A stretch of 64,000 nucleotides of DNA from Myxococcales bacterium (GTDB taxonomy: Bacteria; Myxococcota_A; Polyangia; Polyangiales; Polyangiaceae). Shown here one piece after another: positions 24,534-33,623 of the stretch. Under the pieces are notes generated by a model. It saw only the letters and a program-made list of their open reading frames with translations. It ran no database searches and had not been told where the DNA came from. A program made the translations under genes and the position numbers. The stretch's first letter is position 1, and the number at the start of each line of letters is the position of its first letter. Location of the stretch: positions 1 to 64,000 of the forward strand of contig JANYHK010000061.1 in assembly GCA_025359105.1 (NCBI GenBank), given 5' to 3'.

Positions 24534-25079
24534 TCAGTCCTTGGCCTGGAACTCGGTCTCGATCGTCATGTCGGGCTTCACCGACACGCCGAGGTACGAC
24601 GGGGTCTTGATCCCGTAGTCGTTGATGTTGAACGGGGCGCTGCCCTTCACGGAGATGGTGTCGCCGTCCTTCTTGGCCGTGTAGTGGAACGTGACGTCCT
24701 TGGTCTGGCCGTGGACCGTCAGCGAGCCCTTCACGTCGGCCGACACGTCCGCTCCGGCCGCCGGGAACTTCAAGGCCGAGCGCGCGACGGTGAGCTTTGC
24801 GGACGGGTAGGTGTCGACCTCCATGTAGTTCTTCGCGTGCTTGTCGCGGAGCGAGATGCCGGTCGAGATGGCGCCGAGCTGCACTTCGACGGTGACCGTC
24901 GTGCCATCGTCGTTCACCGACACGTCGCTCGTGGTCCCGGTGATGGACAGGCCAGCGGGGCCCGAGGCCCTGAAGCGGGCCGCCGCTGTGCCGGTCTTGG
25001 CCAGCTTCGCGTCGGCGACGACGGGGACCGCGAAGGTGAGGGTGAGAGCGAGGGCAACGAACAGACGACGCGCGATCAT
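24534..25079 (-). CDS. YceI-family periplasmic protein
   Basis: A 181-aa protein with a Sec signal (MIARRLFVALALTLTFAVPVVADA) and a YceI lipocalin-like beta-barrel. Family features include TTSDVSVNDDGTTVTVEVQL, DKHAKNYMEVDTYP, and LTVHGQTKDVTF. YceI proteins bind polyisoprenoid-type lipids in the periplasm. AAGGAG precedes the ATG. The ATG overlaps the stop of the DUF2505 gene (ATGA), so the two are co-translated. Confidence 0.92.
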   Translation of the reverse strand: MIARRLFVALALTLTFAVPVVADAKLAKTGTAAARFRASGPAGLSITGTTSDVSVNDDGTTVTVEVQLGAISTGISLRDKHAKNYMEVDTYPSAKLTVARSALKFPAAGADVSADVKGSLTVHGQTKDVTFHYTAKKDGDTISVKGSAPFNINDYGIKTPSYLGVSVKPDMTIETEFQAKD

Positions 25080-25576
25080 TTGTGCTCCTTGAGCCAGCGG
25101 TTGAGAAACTCGGCGCTCTTCTCCCATCCCGATCGGAGGCTCTTCTCGAACGCCGATTCGAGGATGCCGCCGATGCCGAAGACCTTCGCTTCGTACTGGA
25201 AGTCCGACACGCGGTGCACCTTGCCATCGCCGGCGGGCTCCGCCTTGATGGTGCCCTTCGTCGTGACCTTTTCGGCCATCGAGCTGGGCGTCGTCTTCCA
25301 CGAGAGGACCTTGGTCGCCTTGTCGAACGTCGCGTCCTCCACGTACGAGAACGAGGAGCCGAGCGCCTTGGCCACGGGGCCGGGGGCGTCCATCTTCGGG
25401 GTCACCTTCACGCGGCGCGTGATCTCCTTGTCGCCGTCCTTGAAGTCGAGGACCTCGTAGTGCGGAAACTGCAGCCCGTCACGAAATAGCGCCTCGTTGA
25501 ACGCCTTGTCGAAGAAGATCTTCCAGAAGGTGTCCTGGTCGCAGTGAATCTCGTGTGAAAGGGAGAAGCTTTTCAT
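25076..25576 (-). CDS. DUF2505 (START/SRPBCC-like) protein
   Basis: A 166-aa protein matching DUF2505: MKSFSLSHEIHCDQDTFWKI at the start, central ITRRVKVTPKMDAPGPVAKA and C-terminal GWEKSAEFLNRWLKEH. The fold is a START-like helix-grip cavity that binds hydrophobic ligands. No signal peptide, so cytoplasmic. It is upstream of and overlaps the YceI gene by 4 nt, a pairing that suggests a lipid-handling operon (inference). Divergent from a metallophosphoesterase. Confidence 0.85.
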   Translation of the reverse strand: MKSFSLSHEIHCDQDTFWKIFFDKAFNEALFRDGLQFPHYEVLDFKDGDKEITRRVKVTPKMDAPGPVAKALGSSFSYVEDATFDKATKVLSWKTTPSSMAEKVTTKGTIKAEPAGDGKVHRVSDFQYEAKVFGIGGILESAFEKSLRSGWEKSAEFLNRWLKEHK

Positions 25577-25642
25577 GTGAATCGAGCCTAGCGCGGGGAA
25601 GCGCTCGGCAAAAGCCGACGTTCGGTTAGACGAGGAGGCACG

Positions 25643-26839
25643 ATGTTTCCACCACTCGCCGCCGAAGAAACGTTGAAAATATTCATGACCGTCCTCACGA
25701 TCGGGCTGATCTCCCTGAGATTTCTGCTGCCTGCGTGGTGGCGGGTGCGGGCGGTGCGGTGGGGAGCTGCCGTGGGTACGTGCGCCGTAGGGTTCGGTTT
25801 CGCGATGTGGGTCGGGGGGCCACGGATGGGCTCGTACCCGACCTCGTACTGGGGGGTCGTGATCACCTGGGGGCTGCTCACGCTCCTCACGCCGGCGGTC
25901 CTGACGTTGCCGGTCGTGGCCGTCGCGTGGAAGGCCGCCAGTCGAACCACCCGCCTGCCGCGGCGCAAGGTCCTGCAGGCGGGCGTGGCCATGGTGCCGG
26001 CGGCGGCGCTGGGAGCGAGCGCCGACGGGCTCGCTTCGGCGCAGGCGCCCACGCGGGTGGCGCGCGTTCCCATGCGGTTCGCGACGCTCCCGCCGGACCT
26101 GGCGGGGCTGCGCATCCTGCAGCTCAGCGATCTGCACCTCGGCGCGTGCCTCGGCCTCGACGATCTCGAGCGCTTCCTCTTGCGCGTCGAGGCGGACAAG
26201 CCCGATCTCGTTCTCTTCACCGGCGATCTCGCCGACGACGTCCGCCACATCGGGCCGGCGCTCCGCCTGGCGTACGGGCTGCGCCCTCGCCTCGGTGTGT
26301 TTGCGTCGCTCGGGAACCACGAGTACATCCACGACGTCCGCGTCACCCGTCCGCTCTACGAGAAGTCGCCGGTGCCGCTCCTCGTGGACGAAGGCGTCGC
26401 GCTCCGCGTTGGCCGCTCGACGCTCTGGCTCGCGGGCGCCGACGAACCGGCCGGCCACCCGACGACCTTCGACGCGGGCGCCTCGTCGTTCGACCGCGGC
26501 GTCCGCGCCTCGCTCTCGCGCGCGCCCGCCGACGCGTTCCGCCTCCTCATGTGCCATCGCCCCGAGGGCTTCGCCGCCGCGGCGCGCGAGGGCTACGATC
26601 TCACGCTGAGCGGCCACACGCATGGCGGGCAGGTTGGCCTCTTCGGACGCAGCGTGCTGCCCGCGTCGGAGCGCCACGCGTATTGGTGGGGGACGTACGC
26701 GCGCGGCGACAGGCGGCTCTACACGACGAGCGGCTTCGGCCACTGGTTTCCGTTCCGCCTCGGCTGCCCGGCGGAGGCGCCGCTCATCGTGCTCGCAGGC
26801 GCCGAAGCGTCTACGCCGCGAGCCGATCGGGGAGCCTGA
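25643..26839 (+). CDS. Membrane-anchored calcineurin-like metallophosphoesterase
   Basis: A 398-aa protein. The N-terminal third has about three transmembrane helices and a twin-arginine-like RRKVLQAG segment. The rest is a metallophosphoesterase with all five metal motifs: LSDLHLG, TGDLADD, GNHEY, MCHRPE and SGHTHGGQ. It resembles the YkuE/LpxG-like group of membrane phosphoesterases that act on phospholipids or UDP-diacylglucosamine. GGAGG precedes the ATG. The last 29 nt overlap the convergent MpaB-like gene. Confidence 0.9.
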   Translation: MFPPLAAEETLKIFMTVLTIGLISLRFLLPAWWRVRAVRWGAAVGTCAVGFGFAMWVGGPRMGSYPTSYWGVVITWGLLTLLTPAVLTLPVVAVAWKAASRTTRLPRRKVLQAGVAMVPAAALGASADGLASAQAPTRVARVPMRFATLPPDLAGLRILQLSDLHLGACLGLDDLERFLLRVEADKPDLVLFTGDLADDVRHIGPALRLAYGLRPRLGVFASLGNHEYIHDVRVTRPLYEKSPVPLLVDEGVALRVGRSTLWLAGADEPAGHPTTFDAGASSFDRGVRASLSRAPADAFRLLMCHRPEGFAAAAREGYDLTLSGHTHGGQVGLFGRSVLPASERHAYWWGTYARGDRRLYTTSGFGHWFPFRLGCPAEAPLIVLAGAEASTPRADRGA

Positions 26840-27977
26840 ACTCGGCGGTGGCCCCGGCGAGGCCGATCTCGACCACGCGATCCCAGTAGCGCGTGCCGGT
26901 CGTGAGCGCGGTGCGATCGGCGCCCGGCACCGAGTCGCGGATCCGCTCCGCCGCCCGGATGACGCGCTTCAGGATGGGGACGGTGAGGCGCCATCGTGTG
27001 CGCGCGACGCCCAGCTGGTCGGCGAGCTCGTCCCCCACGAGCTCCCGGCACACAGCCTTCGAGAACTCCACCCGCTTCTCGAGCATCGCGCGCTCCTTCG
27101 GCGAGCGCGCGAGAGACAGCGGCGCCGTCAGCAGCGACCGCGTGAGGGCGCGGCCGTCCTCGTCGGGCGGGGCCGTCGTCGCGCGAATCAGATCGGCGAG
27201 GCGTCGCCCCTCCGCTTCGCCGGCCGGCAGGATCTCGGGGTCGACCCCCATGAGGAGCCCGGTGTACCGCCATAGCTGCACGTACGCCTCGGATTCCTCG
27301 GCCGTCACCCGCACGCCGAGCTTGCGGAGGCCTTCGAGGAGCATGAGCGAGAAGAGAAGCGTGGTCGCCGCCATGTCGTGTTGGTTGATCGGCTGCCCCC
27401 ACGCGCCCGCGTCCCACTTGTTGCTCGCGAGGAGCATGTGCCGGACCTGCGCGTGCATCAGGCGCACGCGCAGCGTGATCTGGTAGCCGTCGGCGCCCGG
27501 GCGCATTCCGCCGGGGCGGCAGACGGCCTGCACGAAGCGCGCGGTCTCGTTCAGGCGGCGGGGTGCCTGGTCCTGCATGCGCCCCGAGAACACGAGCGGC
27601 TTGTTGCCGCCGGGAGACGCGTAGCCGTGCGGGAGCGAGGAGAGCCCGAGGACGAGCCCGCCCAGGAGGCCCGCGCGCATGAGCACGCGCCCGCCGCGCT
27701 CGAGCGTCGGCCAGTCGACCCACGGCGGCACCCGCTCGGTCTCCGCGAAGAGCGCGCGCATCTCCGCCGGCGCGTCGGGGACGCTCGCGACGCCGCGCGC
27801 CGCCGCCTCGGTGAAGAGGGACCAGCCGCGCCCCGCCGGCATCACTGCGATGCGGCGGACCACGGCGTCGGCGGGCTCGTCCACGCGGAGGAGCCACGGG
27901 CCGAGGCGGTCCACGCGGTCCCCGAAGCGGGCGCGTGCCTGGGCCAGCTGGGTAAAGCGTGTAGGGTACATATTCAA
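26811..27977 (-). CDS. MpaB/latex-clearing-protein-like oxygenase (DUF2236)
   Basis: A 388-aa mostly helical protein of the DUF2236 family, which includes fungal MpaB and bacterial rubber oxygenase Lcp. Family landmarks are RRLNETARFVQAVC, RVRLMHAQVRHMLL and NQHDMAATTLLFS, with candidate haem-binding His residues in the last two. A hydrophobic segment near 100-118 could be membrane-associated. The family binds b-type haem and cleaves C=C bonds oxidatively; substrate unknown here. It follows the TerB-like gene by 7 nt on the same strand and is convergent with the phosphoesterase. Confidence 0.85.
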   Translation of the reverse strand: MNMYPTRFTQLAQARARFGDRVDRLGPWLLRVDEPADAVVRRIAVMPAGRGWSLFTEAAARGVASVPDAPAEMRALFAETERVPPWVDWPTLERGGRVLMRAGLLGGLVLGLSSLPHGYASPGGNKPLVFSGRMQDQAPRRLNETARFVQAVCRPGGMRPGADGYQITLRVRLMHAQVRHMLLASNKWDAGAWGQPINQHDMAATTLLFSLMLLEGLRKLGVRVTAEESEAYVQLWRYTGLLMGVDPEILPAGEAEGRRLADLIRATTAPPDEDGRALTRSLLTAPLSLARSPKERAMLEKRVEFSKAVCRELVGDELADQLGVARTRWRLTVPILKRVIRAAERIRDSVPGADRTALTTGTRYWDRVVEIGLAGATAEFRLPDRLAA

Positions 27978-27984
27978 GGGCAGG

Positions 27985-28509
27985 TCAGCCGAAGAGGGTC
28001 TCCTGGACGTCGTTCAGGATCTCTTGGGACTCTTCGGGCGCAAGTTCAAGGGCCGCCGCGAGCGCGTCGATGCCCGCCGCCTCCGCGTGGGCGACGTGAT
28101 CGTCGACGAACGCGACGCCGGCTGCGAGGCGAAAGGCGAACGAGCGCGCCTCCTGGCCGCGAAGGCGCCGGGCCACCGCGTCGAGCCGCGCCTTCCAGCC
28201 CTCCTTCGCGAGCACCGCGTTGAGCTCGCCGAGGAGCTTGCCGATCTTCACCGGCTGCGACCGCGCGCCGGTCAGATCGATCATCGCCTCGCAGCTCGCT
28301 GCGAGCTGGCCGAGCTCGGCGTCGCTCACGTTGCCGTCGACCGCGGCCATCAGGAACATCGCCTCGATCGTCGCCTCGAGCTCGTCGGCGAGGGCGCGCT
28401 GCTCGCCGCGCATGCTCTTCGGATCGGACTGGCTCAGCGCGTAGGCGTCGACGACGTCGCGCGAGGAGAGTCCAAGGGCCAGCTTCTCGAGGCGAACGTC
28501 GAGGACCAT
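27985..28509 (-). CDS. TerB-like (TerB-family helical) protein
   Basis: A 174-aa all-helical protein. The central part, EAMFLMAAVDGNVSDAELGQ, then LAASCEAMIDLT, is typical of TerB/DjlA-N-type domains, in which an acidic DGxxxxxE motif may bind metal. A second related segment (AFRLAAGVAFVDDHVAHAEA) suggests a duplicated unit. No signal peptide. The ATG at 28509 is chosen; a TTG three codons upstream is possible. The stop is 7 nt before the oxygenase gene start, so the two form an operon. Biochemical role unknown. Confidence 0.82.
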   Translation of the reverse strand: MVLDVRLEKLALGLSSRDVVDAYALSQSDPKSMRGEQRALADELEATIEAMFLMAAVDGNVSDAELGQLAASCEAMIDLTGARSQPVKIGKLLGELNAVLAKEGWKARLDAVARRLRGQEARSFAFRLAAGVAFVDDHVAHAEAAGIDALAAALELAPEESQEILNDVQETLFG

Positions 28510-28548
28510 GTCTCTCAAGTTACACCGTCCTCGGAGCTTGGTCTTGCC

Positions 28549-28965
28549 TCAGAGCTTGGTCTTGCCCGCCGAGAGCACCACCTTGAACTCCTCGGGCGTC
28601 ACCGGCGCCACGGAAAGGCGCGACTTCTTCACGAGCTGCATGTCGGCGAGCTTCGTGTTGGCCTTGATGGACGCGAGCGTGACCGGCGCCTTCAGGGAAG
28701 CCACCGGCTCGAAATCGACGGCGCTCCAGTCCTCGTCGGTCGTGGGATCTTGGTACGCCTCGCGCGTCACCCGCGCGATGCCCACGACCTCCTTGCCCTC
28801 GTTCGAGTGGTAGAAGAGCGCCAGATCCCCCCGCTTCATGGCGCGGAGGTTGTTCCGGGCCTCGAAGCTCCGGACCCCCTCCCAGGCGGTGCTTCTGTCC
28901 TTCACCAGCTGCGCAAAGGCGTACGTGTAGGGCTCGCTCTTGATGAGCCAATAGGCCGGTTTCAT
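28549..28965 (-). CDS. EVE-domain protein (PUA-like)
   Basis: A 138-aa single EVE domain: start MKPAYWLIKSEPYTYAFAQL, middle WEGVRSFEARNNLRAMKRGD, then FYHSNEGKEVVGIARV and TTDEDWSAVDFEPV. EVE domains are PUA-like and bind modified bases in DNA or RNA, as in human THYN1. GAGG precedes the ATG. It is 40 nt upstream of the TerB-like gene on the same strand and divergent from the gene at 29037. Confidence 0.93.
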   Translation of the reverse strand: MKPAYWLIKSEPYTYAFAQLVKDRSTAWEGVRSFEARNNLRAMKRGDLALFYHSNEGKEVVGIARVTREAYQDPTTDEDWSAVDFEPVASLKAPVTLASIKANTKLADMQLVKKSRLSVAPVTPEEFKVVLSAGKTKL

Positions 28966-29036
28966 TGACCTCTTTGTAGCGCATTGTTCCGGGAAGAAAC
29001 ACCCGCCCGAAGCGTAGTAATGGGCAACCCTTCGTC

Positions 29037-29771
29037 ATGCCTTACCCCGCTTCACCGCCACCTTCGCCCGACACGTACAACCCCTCGGATTCGCAGTCCT
29101 CGCTGCCCTCGAGCGCTCCCGCCCCTCGCCCGCGCGCCGACTCTCATGTGCGGGTCCGCCCCGCCTCGACCGGCTTCACCGCCCTGGCCCGCGGCCAGCT
29201 GGCGCCGACCCGCCGCGAGGCGCAGCCGCAGTTGCGCGCGTGCGTGGAGGAGCTCGCCACGGAGCAGCAGGCGCTCGGCGAGGCGCTGCGCGCCTTCGAC
29301 CTCGACGCGATGGACCTACCGCGCGACCCGTCGGTGCACGCCGCCGCGCAGTCGATGACCGAACGCCTCGCCGATCTCGGCGAGCTTCGCAGCGCCCTCG
29401 GCGCCGTCTACCTCGACGCGACCGATCCGCGCATGCAGGAGCTCGTTCAGCGGGACTCGGCGCTCAGCGAGTACCTCCGCGGTCTCTACACCTGGTGCCG
29501 GGGCGTGCTCCGCGCGTTCGTCGAGCTCGGGCAGGGTCTGCGGACGCTCCACCCCGACTGGTCGCTTCTGCGCAGCCGCCTCGACGACGCGCGCGTCTTC
29601 TACATCGAGGAGCTCGAGGGGCAGATCCAGCTCGAGGTCGGGCGCATGCGCCTGCACTTCCCGACGCTCCATGCCGCGCGGGGTCCGCTCTCCGAGCTCG
29701 ACGCGCACCTGGCCGAGCTGTTCTGGGCGGCGGGCCATCTGGGCCGCAGCCTCGAGAAGCGGTTCGGCTGA
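29037..29771 (+). CDS. Helical protein of unknown function
   Basis: A 244-aa protein. Residues 1-45 are rich in Pro and Ser and probably disordered. The rest is predicted helical, with long amphipathic stretches (RACVEELATEQQALGEALRA, then RSRLDDARVFYIEELEGQIQ). There is no signal peptide or membrane helix. It ends 16 nt from the convergent kinase gene. I do not recognise a family. Confidence 0.7.
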   Translation: MPYPASPPPSPDTYNPSDSQSSLPSSAPAPRPRADSHVRVRPASTGFTALARGQLAPTRREAQPQLRACVEELATEQQALGEALRAFDLDAMDLPRDPSVHAAAQSMTERLADLGELRSALGAVYLDATDPRMQELVQRDSALSEYLRGLYTWCRGVLRAFVELGQGLRTLHPDWSLLRSRLDDARVFYIEELEGQIQLEVGRMRLHFPTLHAARGPLSELDAHLAELFWAAGHLGRSLEKRFG

Positions 29772-29787
29772 GCGCGTCCGTTCCACT

Positions 29788-32784
29788 CTACTTTGCCGTC
29801 ACGCGGCTGTCGATGTCGGCGAGCCACGCATCGACGGTCGCGACGCGCTCCTTGAACCAGGCCCGGCCTTCGTAGGTCGCCCGCGCGTCTCGGGCGAGCT
29901 TGCGCGCGCGGTCCTTGTCCTTGCCGTTCGTGAAGAGCGCCTGCGCCAGGGCGAAGCGCGCGTCGGCGAGATCCTTGGGGTCGCCGTGGTGCGCCTCGCG
30001 AATGCGGAGCGCGTGCTCGAAGGGCTCGAGCGCGGTCACCGCAGGGCCGGCGCGGAGGCGCGCGCGGCCGATGCCCGCGAGGACGCGCGCCGCGCTGGGC
30101 GAATCGGGCCCCACCGCCTTGTCGACGATCTCGAGCGCGCGCTCGTGCTGGACGAGCGCGTCCTTCGCCTTGCCCAGCGCGAACAGCGCCTCGCCGACGT
30201 GGGAGAGCGTCATGCCGTAGTCCTGGTGCTCCTTGCCCAGCACCTTTTCGACGATCGCCAGCGCCTCGACGTGGTGCGCGGTCGCCAGGTCCGCGCGGCC
30301 CCGCGCGAGCTCCGCCTCGCCGAGATCGTTGAGCACCGTCGCGTAGTCAGGCGTCTCCTTACGATTCGCCTTCTCGAGCGTCGCCTTCGCGCGCGCGAGG
30401 AGCGGCGCCGCTTCGTCGGCCTTGCCCATCGCGACCAGCACCGTGCCCAGCGTGTCCAGTGGCGCCACGGTGTCCGGGTGATCGCGGCCCGCCGTCGCCT
30501 CGGAGAGCGCGAGCGCGCGCAGGAGGTCCCGCCGCGCTTCGTCGTAGCGTCCCAGGCTGAAGAGCTGGTTGCCCGTGTTGTTGAGGTAAGCCGAGAGCTG
30601 CGGGTGGCTCGTGCCCAGCGCGCGCGCCGCGATGTCGAGCGCCTGCTTGTCGAGATCGTACGCGTCGTCGAACCGAGCGAGCGACGAGTACACCGTCGCC
30701 ACGCCGTCCATCGCGCGCGCGACCTTCACGTGGTCGGGGCCGAGCACCTTCTTGTAGAGCGTGATGGCGCGCTCGAGCGCGGCCAGCGCTTCGTCGTTCT
30801 TGCCCTGGTGCCACGAGATGGTGCTGAGCGACTCGAGGCGATCGGCCTCGAGCTCGTCGCTGCCGCCGAGCCGCTGGATCGCGAGCTCCGCGTAGCGCGA
30901 CCACTGGCGGGCCTCGTCGTAGCGCGCCTCCCGCTCTCCGATGAAGTAGACGAGATCGATGAACGCGCGCGCCGCCACCGCGTCGTGACCGGAGGCGAGC
31001 GCCGCCTCACCGGCCTGCCGGAGCGCGCGCTCGGCGCGGCGCGAGTCCTCGAGGCGGCCCGAGACGCGACCGTCGAGCGCGAGCGCTTCTGCCTCGAGCG
31101 GCAGGTACGCGAGCTCACGCGCCTCGGCGACGACCGGCTCCACGAGCAGGCGCGCTTCGTCGTATTTCCCCGCGTCGTCGAGGGCCTTCACCCGCGCCAG
31201 ATGGATCCTGGCATCCTGCACGCGATCGGCCTTCGCCGGATCCGACGGCGGGCGCACCCCGGCCTTCAGGGCGACGACGTTCGAGCAGTCGGACAGGCTC
31301 GGCAGCGCGAGCGAGGCGTCGACCGCGCGCGCGACGACCTCGCCGTCGGCCTCGGCGAAGAGCTTGCTCAGCGCGCCGAGCTGGCGCAGCTGCGCGTCGA
31401 GGCACTCCACGCGTCGGTCGAGCATCTCCTCGCTCTGCTCGCCCCGCACCCGCGTCGCCACGCAAGCCTCGGTGCGCGTCGCGACCCAGCCGCGCGTGTA
31501 GGTGTCGAGCGCCTTCTCCGTGCCGTGCCACGCATCGACGGCGTACGCGCGATCGCTCCTTTCGAACGCGGCCTTGATCTGGGCGCGCCGCGGCGCGTCC
31601 CACACCCCGGTGAGCTTCTCGCTCGCGCCCGTGCAGAGCTGCGGCTCACGCCTCGCGCCGCGGTAGCCCAGGATGGCGGCGGCGACGATGCCGAGCACGC
31701 CGAGCAGGGCGATGACGCGCCGGCGCATCTGGAAGCGCCGCGGCTGAACGGCGGCGAGCAGCTCGTCGATCGACCCGTAGCGCTCGAGTGGATCGGGCCG
31801 CAGCCCGCGAAGGAGCGCGGCGCGCACGCGCGCTGGGACGACCGTGTCCTTGGGAGCGTCGCGCACGCGCCCCCGTGCGGTCTCGCGTACGAGCTCCTCG
31901 AACGACTGGGCCTCGAAGGGCCGCTCGCCGTAGAGCCCCTCGTAGAGCGAGACGCAGAAGCTGTACTGGTCCGTGAGGACGTTCGCCGGCTTGCCTTCCA
32001 GCTGCTCGGGCGACATGTACGCCGGCGTTCCGGCGATCGCGCCCGCTTCGGTGAGCGCCTCGTCGCCCTTGCCGTGCTGGCCGCGGAGGCGCGTGAGCTG
32101 GAGCCGGGCCGAGTCCATGCCGGAGCGCTCGACCGGACGCGCGAGCCCGAAGTCGGTGACGAGCACGCGTTCGTCGCTGCCCACCATGACGTTCTCGGGC
32201 TTGAAATCCCGGTGAACGAGCCCTGCCGCGTGCGCCGCCGCGAGGCCGTGCCCCGCGTTCGTGTAGACCTCCAGCACCTCGCGCCACGTCCGCGCCTTTT
32301 CCTTCAGCCACTTGCCGAGGCTCTGCCCCTGCACGAACTCCATCGCGACGAAGACCTGCCCGTCGGCGGTAGACCCCGCGTCGTACACGCTGACGACGTT
32401 GGGGTGCGAGAGCTTCGCCATCGACTGCGCCTCGCGCAGGAGGCGCTTGCCCAGCTCGCCGACGGAGGTGGTCGGCGCCGTCGAGATGTCGCGCCGGAGG
32501 AGCTTCACCGCAACCTTGCGATCGAGCTCCGGATCGTACGCGGCGTACACCACGCCCATGCCGCCGGCGCCGACGACGTCCAGGATCACGTACCGCCCGA
32601 TCTCGTTGCCGCGCGACAGCGGGCTCGCGTCGGCCTCGCTCGTGGGCATGGCGCGGGCCAGCTCGGCCACGAGCTCGCGGCACGCGTCGCAGCCGCCCAC
32701 GTGCTCCTTGGCCGCGGCGTCCTCGCCGGCGGTCAGCCGCCCTTCGAGAAAGTCGGCGATTTGCCCTTCGTCGAGGCAGCCCAC
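29788..32784 (-). CDS. Ser/Thr protein kinase with N-terminal zinc finger and C-terminal TPR array
   Basis: A 998-aa protein. Residues 1-45 (MGCLDEGQIADFLEGRL, then EHVGGCDACRE) form an HxxxCxxC zinc-finger segment like zinc anti-sigma domains. The kinase domain (about 60-340) has GAGGMG, VAVKLL, HRDFKPEN and TDFGLA. A transmembrane helix lies near 362-380. The remaining 600 residues are TPR-like, with about eight clear repeats from residue 640 onward (ALGTSHPQLSAYLNNTGNQL, then FSLGRYDEARRDLLRALAL). GTG start. The gene is divergent from a sigma-factor gene only 32 nt away, a probable functional pair. The large TPR part may sense or recruit partners. Confidence 0.92.
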   Translation of the reverse strand: MGCLDEGQIADFLEGRLTAGEDAAAKEHVGGCDACRELVAELARAMPTSEADASPLSRGNEIGRYVILDVVGAGGMGVVYAAYDPELDRKVAVKLLRRDISTAPTTSVGELGKRLLREAQSMAKLSHPNVVSVYDAGSTADGQVFVAMEFVQGQSLGKWLKEKARTWREVLEVYTNAGHGLAAAHAAGLVHRDFKPENVMVGSDERVLVTDFGLARPVERSGMDSARLQLTRLRGQHGKGDEALTEAGAIAGTPAYMSPEQLEGKPANVLTDQYSFCVSLYEGLYGERPFEAQSFEELVRETARGRVRDAPKDTVVPARVRAALLRGLRPDPLERYGSIDELLAAVQPRRFQMRRRVIALLGVLGIVAAAILGYRGARREPQLCTGASEKLTGVWDAPRRAQIKAAFERSDRAYAVDAWHGTEKALDTYTRGWVATRTEACVATRVRGEQSEEMLDRRVECLDAQLRQLGALSKLFAEADGEVVARAVDASLALPSLSDCSNVVALKAGVRPPSDPAKADRVQDARIHLARVKALDDAGKYDEARLLVEPVVAEARELAYLPLEAEALALDGRVSGRLEDSRRAERALRQAGEAALASGHDAVAARAFIDLVYFIGEREARYDEARQWSRYAELAIQRLGGSDELEADRLESLSTISWHQGKNDEALAALERAITLYKKVLGPDHVKVARAMDGVATVYSSLARFDDAYDLDKQALDIAARALGTSHPQLSAYLNNTGNQLFSLGRYDEARRDLLRALALSEATAGRDHPDTVAPLDTLGTVLVAMGKADEAAPLLARAKATLEKANRKETPDYATVLNDLGEAELARGRADLATAHHVEALAIVEKVLGKEHQDYGMTLSHVGEALFALGKAKDALVQHERALEIVDKAVGPDSPSAARVLAGIGRARLRAGPAVTALEPFEHALRIREAHHGDPKDLADARFALAQALFTNGKDKDRARKLARDARATYEGRAWFKERVATVDAWLADIDSRVTAK

Positions 32785-32816
32785 CCCGAGATGCTACTCT
32801 CGGATCGGGGCGAAGG
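32785..32816. promoter_or_regulatory. Shared divergent start region of kinase and sigma factor
   Basis: Only 32 bases separate the GTG start of the kinase and the ATG start of the sigma factor, so the promoters must overlap each other or lie inside the coding regions. This arrangement forces coordinated expression of the pair. I see no clear -35/-10 boxes in it. Confidence 0.5.
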
Positions 32817-33623
32817 ATGGCAGAACCGGACACCACCCGAATCTCGGAGCTCCTCGCGACGGGCGCGGCGGCCTGGCCAGCGGTGAAGGTCACGGCCGAG
32901 CAGCTCGGCGAGCACCTCGCGCGCGTGGCTCCCGACGGAGTCGACGGCCTCCACGTCGAGGATCTCTACCTCGCGTGCGCCTGCGCGAACAAAGACGATC
33001 GCGCGATCCTGGCGTTCGAGTCGAAGTACCTCCACGAGGTGCCGAGCTACGTCGGGCAGATCGACCGCTCGCCGTCGTTCATCGACGAGGTCGGCCAGCA
33101 GCTGCGCGAAAAGCTCTTCGTCACGACGAACGAGGGGGGCCGGCCGAAGATCAGCGAGTACACGGGCCGGGGGCCGCTCGGCGCGTGGCTGCGCGTCGTG
33201 TGCGTGCGCATCGCGCTCAACCTGCGAAGGCGGCCGAAGCACACCGTCGAGACCGAGGGGGAGCGGGCGCCGGTCCTCCGCTCGACTGCCCCCGATCCGG
33301 AGATGGATTTCCTCAAGTCCAAGTACAAGGAGGAGTTCCGCGACGCCTTCCAGGCGACCCTCGCCGAGCTCTCGGGCGACGAGCGCGCCGTGCTCAAGAT
33401 GCACTACATCGACGGCCTGAATATCGACCAGATCGGGACGGCCTACCGTGTGCATAGAGCGACGGTGGCCCGCTGGCTCGCGCACTCTCGCGAGAAGATT
33501 CTGGAGGAGACGAAGAAGCGGCTGGAGGACCGCTTGAAGCTGCAGAGCGCGGAGGTCGATAGCCTCATCGGTCTCGTGCGCAGTCAGCTCGACGTTTCGA
33601 TCTACAAGTTTCTCAAGAGCTGA
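32817..33623 (+). CDS. RNA polymerase sigma factor, Myxococcales-type ECF-like family
   Basis: A 268-aa paralogue of the sigma factor at 4329-5216. Shared blocks include DLYLACACANKDDRAILAFE, YTGRGPLGAWLRVVCVRIAL, and a region-4 HTH (ELSGDERAVLKMHYIDGLNI, then VHRATVARWLAHSREKILEE). Region 2 is present but divergent from standard ECF factors. ATG start. It diverges from a kinase with an anti-sigma-like zinc finger, the most likely controller of its activity (inference). Confidence 0.9.
   Translation: MAEPDTTRISELLATGAAAWPAVKVTAEQLGEHLARVAPDGVDGLHVEDLYLACACANKDDRAILAFESKYLHEVPSYVGQIDRSPSFIDEVGQQLREKLFVTTNEGGRPKISEYTGRGPLGAWLRVVCVRIALNLRRRPKHTVETEGERAPVLRSTAPDPEMDFLKSKYKEEFRDAFQATLAELSGDERAVLKMHYIDGLNIDQIGTAYRVHRATVARWLAHSREKILEETKKRLEDRLKLQSAEVDSLIGLVRSQLDVSIYKFLKS

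Noticed and set aside
25620-25640. Additional CarH-like operator before the metallophosphoesterase
   Set aside because: Only one isolated TTAGACG-like unit occurs, without 11-bp phased neighbours.
29671-32886. Very long open frame on the plus strand opposite the kinase-TPR gene
   Set aside because: It is Arg-rich with no domain or secretion signal and is the antisense shadow of a clearly real kinase gene; high GC makes such frames common.
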